A stretch of DNA of 64,000 nt, from the NCBI GenBank assembly GCA_026120185.1, contig JANUWF010001783.1, positions 4,309,001 to 4,373,000 on the forward strand, written 5' to 3'. The DNA comes from Voacanga thouarsii (Eukaryota; Streptophyta; Magnoliopsida; Gentianales; Apocynaceae). Positions 45,241-56,217 of the stretch are shown here, piece by piece. Position numbers and translations under genes: made by a program. Position 1 is the first letter of the stretch, and the number at the start of each line of letters is the position of its first letter. A model generated the notes under the pieces. The model had not been told where the DNA came from, did not search any database, and was given only the letters and a program-made list of their open reading frames with translations.

Positions 45241-46530
45241 TTCTATCTAGAGTTTATATCAATGGTTGGATCAACTTCCACTTGGATTGTTGATTCATGA
45301 GCCACTAATCACATCTGTAACTCCTTGCAGGGATTTAGAAAGATTAGAAGACTCCAGAAGGGCGAACATGGACTACGTGTGGGAAATGGAGCACAAGTTT
45401 GGGCCTTTGCAATGGGAGAGCTGGATCTTATTTTTTATTGTAATAGAATAGTGTTTTTGAAAGATATTTTATATGTACTTGAATTTCGACAGAATTTGAC
45501 TTCGGTTGCGAAACTAATAAATCAAAGATATTCTATATCTTTCCATTCTGATATTTCTATCAATAGAGATAGAGAAATTTTATGTACTGGGCACATGTAT
45601 GGGAATCTATTTTTCTTTAACCCTATTAACAATTAATTAAATAACGCTCAATCTGAACCTTTAACAAGAAAGAGAAAGACCAATGTTAATGACTCAGATC
45701 TTTGGCATCTAAGGTTGGGTCATATCAACTCAATCAAGATTCAAAGATTAATCCATTATGGGCTTTTGGGCTCATTGAGATTGGAAAATTGGCTTCAATG
45801 TGAATCCTGCCTAATGGGAAAGATGACCAAAATGTCATTTACCCCTAAGGTGGATAGAGCCAAGGAGATATTAAGCCTTGTTCACATTGATGTGTGTAGT
45901 CCCTTGTCTACACCAGCAAAAGGGGTTTTGAGTATTTCATCACTTTCACGGATGATTGTACAAGGTTTCGTTTCATTTACCTAATGAGATGCAAGTCTGA
46001 CTCTTTTGACAAGGCTAAAGTGGAGCGTCGGACAAGTAAATTAATCAAGACCTTACGATCGGATCGTGGTAGAGAGTACCTCATTGGTGAATTCAAGGAC
46101 TACATGGTATATCATAGGATAGTATTCCAACTCTCTGTGTTGGAGACACCCCAATAGAACAGAGTAGCTGAGAGAATGAATAGGATATTGATGGAAATGG
46201 TCCAAAGTATGATGTCTCATGCTACTCTTCCAGTGTCTTTTTAGAGATATGCTCTGGAAACAGCGGCATACATTTTGAACTTGGTGCCTTCCAAGTCAGT
46301 ACCTAGGACTCCCTATGAGATGTGGACTGGGCATAAGCTAAGTCTAAATCATCTCAAGCTATGGGGTTGTCCAGCTTATATACTGGTTAAGGGAGACATG
46401 TTGGAACCAAAATCAGAATTATGCTATTTTGTAAGATATCCAAAAAGGACAAAGGGTGGTTACTTTTATCATCCTAAGGAGCAGAAAGTACTGGTAAGTT
46501 CTAATGCTATATACTTATAGGATGATCAGA
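45241..46530 (+). pseudogene. Copia-3 protease and integrase, broken
   Basis: The protease is marked by STSTWIVDS followed by a stop where GAT is expected (about 45270-45300). The preintegrase motif LWHLRLGHINSIKIQRL sits at about 45700-45750. Integrase motifs are HIDVCSPL, LRSDRGREYLIGEF and NRVAERMNRILMEM, then the well-preserved C-terminal frame MNLVPSKSVPRTPYEMWTGH (46275-46520). Frameshifts near 45950 and stops near 46156 and 46243 inactivate it. Confidence 0.9.
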
Positions 46531-48261
46531 GTACTTCCACGAAATGTTCAATTAGGTTAGAACTTAAGGAGAAATTATCTTCAGAATCAACTTCTTCTGA
46601 CCCGATTGTGGAACAATAAGAGGCACAGCCTCAAGAGCCTATACAATTAGAGCCTCGTCGTAGTGGGAGAGTGTCTAGGGTTCTGGAGAGATGGACTGGG
46701 GAAGCTTTCGAGCTAATCTCCGACCATCAAGAACAAGACCCCACTAGATACGAGGAGGTTATTACTGATATCGATGCAAATCTATGGCATGAAACAATAA
46801 AAGTCGATATTGAGTCTATGTACCTCAATCAGGTTTGGGATCTTGTAACTTTACCTGAATGGATAAAACCCATTAGGTGTAAGTGGATATACAAGAGAAA
46901 GAGATGAGTAGATAAGATGTGGAAACCTTCAAAATTAGACTTGTGGTGAAAGGGTATACTCAAAAAGAGGGAATTGATTATGAGAAGACCTTTTCCCCGG
47001 TAGCCATGCTTAAGTCCATCCGTATTCTCCTTGCCATCGCATGTCGTTATGACTACGAGATATAGCAAATGGATGTCAAGGCAGCATTTTTAAATGGCCA
47101 TTTTAGCGAAGATATCTATATGTCCCAACCGAAAGGTTTTATTGCTGAAGACCAAGAACATATGGTTTGCAAGCTTAAGAAGTCCATTTGTGAACTTAAG
47201 CAGGCATCGATAGTATGGAACATCCATTTTGACGAGACTGTAAAGTCTTATGGTTTCACTCAAAACGAGGATGAACCATGTGTATACAGAAAACTTGAAG
47301 GCATTAATGTGATTTTTCTTGTCTTGTATGTGGATGATATTCTACTCACTGAAAATTATGTAGGGTCATTATCATCTACAAAGGTCTAGCTGTCTAGTGA
47401 ATTTAGTATGAAGGACTTGGGAGAAGCCAGCTACATTCTCGAGATTAGACTTCTTAAAAATAGGAAGTAGAGAATGTTAGGATTATCCTAAGTGGCATAC
47501 ATTGACAAGATGCTAGCCAAGTATAGCATGGACTCATGCAAAAGAGCTCTAATTCCTTGCAGACATGGGTTGCCATTTTCTTCAAAGGACTGTCCTAAGT
47601 CTCAAGAAGAAAAAGACATAATGAGTAGGATTCCCTACGCTTCGGCTGTAGGAAGTCTCATGTACGCCATACTATGTACTAGGCCAGATATCTGCTTTGC
47701 CGTTGGCTTAGTTAGCAGATATCAGTCAAACCCTGGGGAGGTTTATTGGTCGGCTGTAAAGCATATTCTCAAGTACCTCAAGGGAATGAGAGATTATATG
47801 CAGGTTTATAGGGCTGATGACTTGGTTCCTACAAGATACACAGACTCAAACTTCCAGGCAGATAAGGATGAGAGAAAATTCACTAGTAGATATGTCTTCA
47901 CCTTGTCTGGAGGAGCTATTTCATGGAGGAGTATCAAACAATCTTGCATTGCTGACTTAACCATGGAGCTGAGTATATGGTAGCTTCGGAGGCATCCAAG
48001 GAAATAGTCTGGCTCCAGAAGTTCCTTTCAGAACTTGAAGTCGTGCCACACATGGATAGGCCAATTGTGATGTATTGCGGCAATACTGGAGCAGTATCAC
48101 AATCCAAAGAACCCAGGAACCACAAGAAGGGGAAGCACATTGAGAGGAAGTACCACCTGATCCGAGATTTCATCCAGAGATGGGAAGTCGTGGTGGAACA
48201 GATTGCCTCAGAGAACAATCTAGCAAACCCATTCACCAAGCCTTTGGTTGAGAGTCTTTAA
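46531..48261 (+). pseudogene. Copia-3 reverse transcriptase and RNase H, broken
   Basis: RT begins near LWHETIKVDIESMYLNQVWD (46780) and has the first catalytic region MDVKAAFLNGHFSEDIYMSQ (47069) and the active site VLYVDDILLTEN (47330). RNase H has YTDSNFQADKDERKFTSRY (47835) and a frameshift at the ADLTMELSIW position (47955), where DSTMEAEY is expected. It then continues open through ENNLANPFTKPLVESL to 48261. Stops lie at about 46905, 47064, 47390 and 47470. Confidence 0.92.
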
Positions 48262-48292
48262 GAGACACTTAGACGCCATAGGGGTGGGCACT

Positions 48293-49716
48293 TGATAGGG
48301 GCTAAATTAGTCATATTTTTCCTAGTTATTTGAGGTTCTTTTGTGATATATTTTGTTCAATAACTAGCCATATTCCTTCATATTTGAGATTTTACCTTTG
48401 GAAAGATGTTTTGTTCATTATTTCAAATTTTTAGGGTAAAACAAAACAAAAACATCGTAGAACAAATGAGAGGCGGCACCAGCTAGGGCTCTAGAACCGA
48501 CGCCGGCTGCATTCTGGAACACATTGTGCAAAATTCGAAGAAAAATCGGCGAACAAGTAGAGAATCAGAACACAACCGGCGCCGGCTGTGCCCTGAAGAT
48601 AAGGCGGTGCTTATTTTTTTTCTACGCGATTTTTGATAATCTGTGGAGTTTTAGTATCTTTCAACTTCTACTCGACCAAGAACTCTATACCTACAAGTTT
48701 AGGCACTTCCTAAGCCTATAAATAGATGAAAAACACATGGAAAAAATGAGAGAATTCATTGATCATCATAGAAAATTACTCAATCAAATGAGGAATTTTT
48801 CAATTCAAGGAAGATTGTACAAGAAGGTCTTCAAATGAAGAAGAAGAAGGCTTGTCTATGAGTGCTTTATTTTACTTTATTTTCTTTTTCTTGAACAATG
48901 ATATGTTAATCGTTTTATTGTAATTTGACATTGTTTTAAAGATTCATAATATTTAGAGATATTTGATCTTTTGATTAATTGGTTGTTCTTCTTGGTTTTT
49001 AATTACTTGGGTTGATTACGAAATTGGTTGATTGTTACTTTCTATTGACTTGCTTGAAAGAGGGGTTGATGGTGGTTTCAATTCATTAGTTTCATATTTA
49101 TTGTCTTTTAACTTGCTTGAAAAAGGGGTTAATTGTTAAGAACTGGTAATTAAAGGTTAATTGATGTCTGTCAGAATATGAATTCATTGGTTAGTTTCAT
49201 ATTTTAAGTTTGCTAGAATATGAAAATTTAATCAAGAATTGTGTTTAACGCATCTTTTGGGTAAGACTGGTTGAGACATAATATGTGATACTAAGTAACC
49301 TAGTAAATAGGGATTCATTGATTGAAAAAGAAGTGAGTCTATTTTAATCCTTTATGATGCCAAAGGAATAATTAGTTATGATAATGGTTGAGTTCTTTAG
49401 GATCATGTTTGTCTACACAATGGTTTGAGTTACATACTTCTCCATCCTTGACATGTATATACTTTTATTTTTATTTTATTTTATTTTTCTTTTATTTTTA
49501 TTAGTTTTTCGCTTTATTGAGTCGGTTAAACAATGAAAAAAATGTGATTAATTTCTACTTGTTCCTGGAGGATCGACACTCGTTTGAACCCTATGCTCGG
49601 TTAATAATGAGTACACTTGCTCATACACGTGATTTGGGTTGAACGTTTTAATTTAAACTTGATTGGGAATTTTCTTAGTTTTTGTATGATTTTTACACCC
49701 AAGTCCGGACACATCA
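48293..49716 (+). repeat. G2 5' LTR
   Basis: TGATAGGGGCTAAATTAGTC to CCGGACACATCA, 1424 bp. It contains AACCGGCGCCGGCTGTGCCC near 48577. It shares the first bases TGATAGGGGC with the G1 left LTR (TAATAGGGGC), whereas both right LTRs read GATAAA. Confidence 0.93.
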
Positions 49717-49723
49717 AGTTTTT

Positions 49724-49739
49724 TGGCGTCGTTGCCGGG
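49724..49739 (+). promoter_or_regulatory. G2 primer-binding site (tRNA-Asp)
   Basis: TGGCGTCGTTGCCGGG matches the complement of the tRNA-Asp 3' end (TGGCGCCGTTGCCGGGG) except one base. It lies 7 bases inside the LTR. This tRNA is used by Athila/Tat-group Gypsy elements. Confidence 0.88.
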
Positions 49740-50109
49740 CAACAATAGCATAAAAGCTTGGATTTTGTTGATTTAACCATGTAAATATGTACAACTGTTC
49801 TTTTCGCAAAAATGTGTTATCTTTTGTATCTTGTGTATCTTGTATACCTGTGTAATCTAACTTACTAACTTTGACTATGCTCTCTTGCCTAACTTTGTAT
49901 TCCTTTAATTTTGTTTTAATTTTGAATTCCATTATCTAACTTGCTTCATGTCTATGCTAGATGTTAGCTTTAGTACATGATCCAATGACTCGAATGTGAT
50001 ATAGTAGATTTTGTTTTATTTTATTTATTTCTTCATAAATTAAATTGCATTGTTCACCATTGTTGCGTGTTCATCATTTTTTTATTTCGTTTTTCAAAAA
50101 AAAAAAACA

Positions 50110-50999
50110 TTAGTGTATTGATGATAGATTGTCAAAATTATAAGCTAACATTAATGTTTTTAGTGAGACATCATTAGAAGCATTAGTGAATTCTTTTGTT
50201 GCCAATACAAATTCATCTGTTCAGTGGCATAAAGAAGCTTTGCAATGATTGGGCGATCAAAGGAAACAATTAATTAAGATTGTTGAGGAGACTCAAGAGT
50301 TCATGCTAGCCCGTATAATTGACCATGAAAAAAAAAAAAAAGAGAAGCTATGAGGGACAATTGCATGATGTGGCAAGAGAGGTATTTGATTCTACTCTAT
50401 GTACTCATAATTCTAATATTTCTTTGTCACATGATTTCTTTGGCTCTTCTCACTTCTTGGAGAACAATGGTCCCAATGATGATGTATGGAGTTCAACATA
50501 CCTCAAGAAGTTGGATTTATCATTCATTCTAAAAAACCCTTTGAGGATGTTGACAAATTATACCCTTCACTCCAATCTCAGGGAGGTAACTTGGTATTTG
50601 TAGAAGCATTGAAAAGTAAGAATTTCCCAATCCCATCTCTAAGAACTCAAACACTAAGTTTAAAGGGGTGTTTTAAATTATAAAAATTCTTTTGAAGGGT
50701 TAATCGGTGATTTCAAGCTTGATGCATTCTTTAGAAACCATGTGTACTTATATGTTGACAGCAATATTTGTGTATGTAAAGAAATGTTAGAGACAGAGGT
50801 TTATGTGTTTTGCTTTAGTGAAAAAAAAAATTATTTTCATGAACCTTCCATTTTTCAAAATCCTCCATTCTCCATTCTACATTCATCATGCATATCTTCT
50901 ATTTTGAGCTTTAATTTCTTTTCAAAAGGTTTGATGAGGAAGCATGATGGGTGTAGAGCATTTTTGTTTTATTTTTATTATTTTAGTATTTTTCTTTAG
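50110..50999 (+). pseudogene. G2 internal reading frame of unknown function (copy of the G1 frame)
   Basis: Frames here repeat the G1 protein: SETSLEALVNSFVANTNSSV, then YEGQLHDVAREVFDSTLCTH, PFEDVDKLYPSLQSQGGNLV and YLYVDSNICVCKEMLE with VYVFCF. The frame shifts near 50520 and stops near 50248 and 50680 differ from those of G1. Conservation of residues despite independent lesions suggests a once-functional protein. No family was recognised. Confidence 0.55.
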
Positions 51000-52841
51000 T
51001 TTGTTTTTTTATTTAGGTATGTTTTTATTTTATTATTATTTTTTGTGTGCTTTTATTTGTGTTTTGTTTTATAGGCATAAAGTCCTCTTGGACAAACCTT
51101 TCTCTCTTAAGCTTGGCCATCTATTGGAGCATTATTGCACTTGGGCAGTATTACTTAAACTTTCTAACCCCTTATTATTTTTAGTCCCTTTGGAGATGCT
51201 TTCTTGTGTTTAATTTTTGCCAATGAGGACATTATCCAATTTAAGTATGCGGGAGTGGTTTTGTAATATACTTTGTCCAAGTTTTTATCAATTTTATTGT
51301 GAGCACAATATATGAAAATATTATCTTTCTTATCTCTTCTCCTTTATATTTTTTGTCTCGTGGTAATGTTTATTCCTTGTTCTATTTATTTGGCCATTGA
51401 AGAAAATGTCCAGTTTAAGTGTGGGGGAATGATTTGATTGAAAATTCTTCTATGTATGCATATACTTTATCCTTCTTGTGAGTAAAAATTTAATTTTCAA
51501 AATTTTTTCGACTTTCTTTGAGATTTCAAGCTGTATTTCTAATGCATGTCTTTATGATGGATTATAGAGCATATGTTCTAAATCATTTATGGCTTATGCA
51601 TAACTGTTTGCACGCACTTAGACGAAGTAGTTCTTGATCAAATGCTTTACATTGTTCTTAAACCTATTTTTCTACTAAACTTTAGGGAGTATTCTAGAAC
51701 TTACTTGAATATCTCTCAAGGCGAAATAAGAAAGACAGTCATGATTTAACTTAGGAATGATGGTAATAGGTCTTCTTTGGATAGTTTGAGCTTTTTAAGC
51801 CTACCTATTGTCATATTATCCCTAGTGCCTATTTTGAGTCTAAATGGTTGATTTCTTTCATTAAAGCCCGTCACAATATTTTGTCCATTGCTTGTTGCTA
51901 AGAGTTTGAATAATTTTCCAAATCTTTATGCTCTTGATGGATGAAAGTATGTGTAAGAAAATGTTGAGGAAGAATGTTGGGATAAAGATCATGACTTGTT
52001 ACTTTCAATCATGGATTAATAATGGGTTGAGCTGGAAAGAGGAAAGGGAAAGAAGAAAGAGAAGAAAAAGAAAAGAGAGATTGAAAACAAGTGAGAAAAA
52101 ATAAAAACAGTAATAGTGAAAGAAAAGACAATTGAAAAGAAAAGAAGAAAAGAAAGATCACAAAAGGGATAGTGATTGAGCTGTAAAAAGTTAAGTTCAT
52201 ATTAAATCTTTGACACCATTGCTGGAAATTTGAGTGATCTTGTGAAAGGAATAGAGAAGAGTTGAGAAAGAAAAAAAAAAGAGAGAATGCAAGATTTTCT
52301 TGAGTGGAGTTGTAATTGCTGAATAAGGTTATGGTTTGATTGATTCTTGGAATAGGAGAGCAAGAAGAGTTGAAAATTATTGACTCATTTTGTTTATCCT
52401 TTTCTTGCGAACTCTCAATTTCTTTGATTTTTGATTCTTCTATATCCTTCGTTTGATAAGCTACATTACAAGCCTTTAGCCTTATATTACAAGCTTAAAA
52501 ATCCTACTTGATCTAAGTAGAATCATGATATGTCTCGGATTAGTGGAGAGAGTGTATGAAAAGTAAGCTTATGGAATGCATATTCTTTTTTAACTAAATT
52601 CTTTCCAATGGTTTGAGAATATTGTGAAGTATTGAGATGGTTCTACTAAGTCATTTATCACTTACACAAGTCTTGCATTGGTTGTGAAAGATGTAGTATC
52701 ATGTGTTTTATGTTCTTGAATGAAGAAAGCATTGAAGATATGGTTTTGAAATTGATTGAGTGATTGATTTAACCTTGTATTTTCCTACTTGTTCTTAATA
52801 CTTTGCTTGAGGACAAGCAAAGAGCTAAGTGTAGGGGAATA

Positions 52842-54370
52842 CGATAAATGCTAAATTAGTCACATTTTTCCTAGTTATTTGAGGTTCTTTTGTGATATAT
52901 TTTGTTCAATAACTAGTCATATTCCATCATATTTGAGATTTTACCCTTAGAAAGGTGTTTTGTTCATTATTTCAGATTTTTAGGATAAAACGAAATAAAA
53001 ATGTCACAAAACAGAGGAGAGACGGCACCGGCTAGGGTTCTAGAACCGGCGCTGGCCATGCACTGGATTGCACGAACTTCAAAGCGATAAAAAATTGTCA
53101 AAATAGAGTGAAACAGAGGGGAACCGGCGCTGTCTCCAAGAGTCAAGGCGATGCCGACTACATTCTGGTTTTCATTGTGCAGAATTCGGAGAAAAATCGG
53201 CGAACAAGTAGAGAAGCAGAACACAACTGGCGCCGGTTCCAAGAGCTACGGCGGCGCCGGCTGTACCCTGAAGATAAGGCGGTACTTGATTTTTTTTCTA
53301 CGCGACTTTTGGTAATCTGTGGAATTTTAGTATCTTCCAACTTCTACTCGGCCAAGAACTCTGTACCTACGAGTTTAGGCACTTCCTAAACCTATAAATA
53401 GATGAAAAACACAAGGGAAAAATGAGAGAATTCATTGATCATCATAGAAAATTACTCAATCAAAGGAGAAATTCTTCAATTCAAGAAGGATTGTACAAGA
53501 AGGTCTTTAAAGGAAGAAGAATGAGGCTTGTCTATGAATGCTTTCTTTTACTTTGTAATCAATCCAATTAATTGTTTTATTGTAATTTGACATTGTTTTA
53601 GAGATTCATAATATTTAGAGATATTTGATCTTTTGATTAATTGGTTATTCTTCTTGGTATTTAATTACTTGGATTGATTACGAGATTGGTTGATTGTTAC
53701 TTTCTATTGACTTGCTTGAAAAAGGGGTTGATGGTTTCAATTCATTAGTTTCATATTTGTTATCGTTTAACTTGCTTGAAAAATGGGTTAATTGCTAAGA
53801 ACTGGTAATTAAACGTTAATTGATGTCTACCAAAATGTGGATTCATTAGTTAGTTTCATGTTTTAAGTTTGCTAGAATATGAAAATTTAATCAAAAATTA
53901 TGTTTAATACATCTTTTGGGTAAGACTGGTTGAGACAGAATATGTGATACTAAGTTACCTAGTAGATAGGGATTTATGGATTGAAAAAGAAGTAAGTCTA
54001 TCTTAATCCTTCATGATGCCAAAGGAATAATTAGTTATGATAATGGTTGAGTTCTCTAGGATCATATTTGTCTATACAATGATTTGAGTTACATACTTCT
54101 CCATCCTTGACATATATATATTTTTATTTTTATTTTATTTTATTTTTCTTTTTATTTGTTTTTTGCTTTATTGAGTCAATTAAACAATGAAAGAAATGTG
54201 ATTAATGTCTACTTGTTCCTGGAGGATCGACACTCGTTTAAACTCTATGCTCGGTTAATGATGAGTACGCTTGCTCATATGTGTGATTTGGGTTGAATGT
54301 TTTAATTTAAACTTGATTGGGAATGTGCTTAGTTTTTGTATGATTTTTACACCCAAGTCCGAACACATCA
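52842..54370 (+). repeat. G2 3' LTR
   Basis: It starts CGATAAATGCTAAATTAGTC (T mutated to C) after the purine-rich GTGTAGGGGAATA and ends CCGAACACATCA. It includes three GGCGC(C/T)GG boxes between 53030 and 53270. The target duplication GCACT follows. Confidence 0.93.
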
Positions 54371-54375
54371 GCACT

Positions 54376-54412
54376 TACAGACTTACTTAGTCTTAGAGTG
54401 CAAGTAGGAGAT
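54376..54412 (+). promoter_or_regulatory. Copia-3 3' end and polypurine tract
   Basis: This short piece resumes Copia-3 after G2. It ends GTGCAAGTAGGAGAT directly before the 3' LTR start TGTTGGGAAATATG, the expected plus-strand primer. Confidence 0.88.
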
Positions 54413-56217
54413 TGTTGGGAAATATGCCCTCTTAGACTAGGTTTCTGATGTAAATATCGAATGTTTTAATAAAAGAATTTATTTTTAGAAATTATTTGTG
54501 AATTTACATTTTATTTATGCACAATTTCATTTGAAAAAGACCCATTGTGTTTAAATAAGTAGTCTATGTGAATGAAGGTCTTTCACAGTAAGGTATGGAT
54601 CACAAGTTACTTAATACATAAACGTTCGCTCTTAATCAATTGATGAGAATGGGAATCTCATCATATCTAGGTTATTATGATATGAATTTCAAATAGGAAA
54701 TGGCTTACCTTTAGTCAGTGAGTAGTCCACTCACTTCATGACATAAGCGTATTTTGAATACGTAGAATAGGACATGTAGTAGTGGTTTCTAAAAGTACTA
54801 TATGATAGAAACCTAGACTACTACTACTACTACAGCGTGGACTAGTACTTTACGACTTGAGTATGAGTTGGTGGTCTGACGAAGTTTGAAGCATGTACTT
54901 TGATATGCTATAGTTGAGGTTCTATCGTAAGATCAATATACTCGCATGTTAGGTATGTGTGACTAGTTAGTTAAGACAGACTTGTACAAGATAGTTTCTA
55001 TACTGTATCGCTCCTTGTGGTTGTTTGAATGATCTAAATATCCAGGGCCCTGAGAAACATGACTTGGATGTTTGCTTTAGAGTAGCTCCCTTGAAAAACG
55101 GAAACAATCTAGGAAGTCATAGATCATTGGACTAAAAGCTTAAGGATAATAGATGTCATTTAGAGAGGTGTTAGTACATTTCTTCTTCTCTAATGTACGG
55201 TGATATATAGAGGAGTATTTTAGTCATTACACCTGTAGGTCGAAGACTTTGCTAATGCAACATTGTCCTTGGGGTCAATATTTCATTATGGTGATATTAT
55301 AAAATATTTAAAATGCAAAATATAGCTATTTATATTGTAAGGGTATTTTGGTCATTTTAGTAGTCAAGGCGGTGTGTTTTTTGGTCCCCAGTATAGACCG
55401 TGAGTCCTAATTAAATACAGGTTAAGAAATTGATCTTAAATTAAATTAAATAAAATTTATTTTATTTAAATAGTCTGATTTAATTATTAGGCTAGAATAA
55501 AATAAAGGTCCATGGAGAGAGAGAATTAATTAAATTAGTTTAGTGGGTTAATTAATTGTTCAGGGCTTTGGCCCAGTTTGAATAATTAAAGATTGGCTTG
55601 AGACTAAACTAATAAGGGCTTATTAATTGGACTAATTTATTTGGGCTAAAAAATTAATTATTAATTGGGTCATTTATTTGGTTCTAATTAGAATAATTAA
55701 TTTAGTCCAAAAGGCTAAACTAAGAGTCCAATGGGCCAATCCAGTTTAACCTAGAGTTTTATTTAGGTTAAACAGGAGAACAGATAGGCGTGGTTTTTCC
55801 AACATTGTTTTTTACTGCTTCTTCAATGGTGGAAAAAGAACGACACAGCCCTCTCTCTCTCTTTCTCGAAAATATATTCCTTAACCCCGTAAGTTGTTCA
55901 CTAAATGGGATTAGGCAGCCATATATTGAAAGATCGAGAGATTGGCGTTCACCTACATGCACAGACGGAGTAGGAGGCTTGCAGGAATCGCACTAGAGGT
56001 TTCCACCAGCGCACCTACCCCAGTTCCACACATTCCGGTCCAGCCAACTTTGAGAACAAGAAGAAAATGTTAGAAATTTTTCACCTCGGAATCCGTACAA
56101 AGTGGGACCGGCGCCGGCGCCAGCTCCGTTCGGGTTGTTTCCTATTCTTCAGTTTTCTTCAATTTTTTTGCTTCCGCTGCATGCTTTGTTTGCTTTTCCC
56201 GTTTCTTTAAGCCTTCA
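54413..56217 (+). repeat. Copia-3 3' LTR
   Basis: TGTTGGGAAATATGCCCTCT to AAGCCTTCA. It is followed by the target duplication CTTCG and Copia-4 coding sequence on the other strand. The box GGACCGGCGCCGGCGCC near 56104 is longer than in the 5' LTR. Confidence 0.95.

Larger units (their letters stand above)
48293..54370 (+). mobile_element. G2: non-autonomous Gypsy-like retrotransposon, sister of G1
   Basis: The element spans 6078 bp with LTRs at 48293-49716 and 52842-54370 and a perfect 5-bp target duplication GCACT (48288-48292 and 54371-54375). A tRNA-Asp type primer site follows the left LTR and a polypurine tract precedes the right. The internal 3.1 kb lacks any pol gene and holds a broken frame shared with G1. 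It is inserted between the RNase H end and the polypurine tract of Copia-3. It lacks the hAT insertion found in G1. Confidence 0.95.
41006..56217 (+). mobile_element. Copia-3: Ty1/Copia retrotransposon split by G2
   Basis: The element has LTRs at 41006-42803 and 54413-56217 (about 1.8 kb each) and lies on the plus strand. Its order is 5' LTR, iMet-like primer site, long leader, gag, protease, integrase, RT, RNase H, [G2], polypurine tract and 3' LTR. The target duplication is CTTCT (41001-41005) against CTTCG (56218-56222). The interrupted Copia-4 reading supports CTTCG as the original target. All coding parts carry stops. Without G2 the element is about 9.1 kb. Confidence 0.94.
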
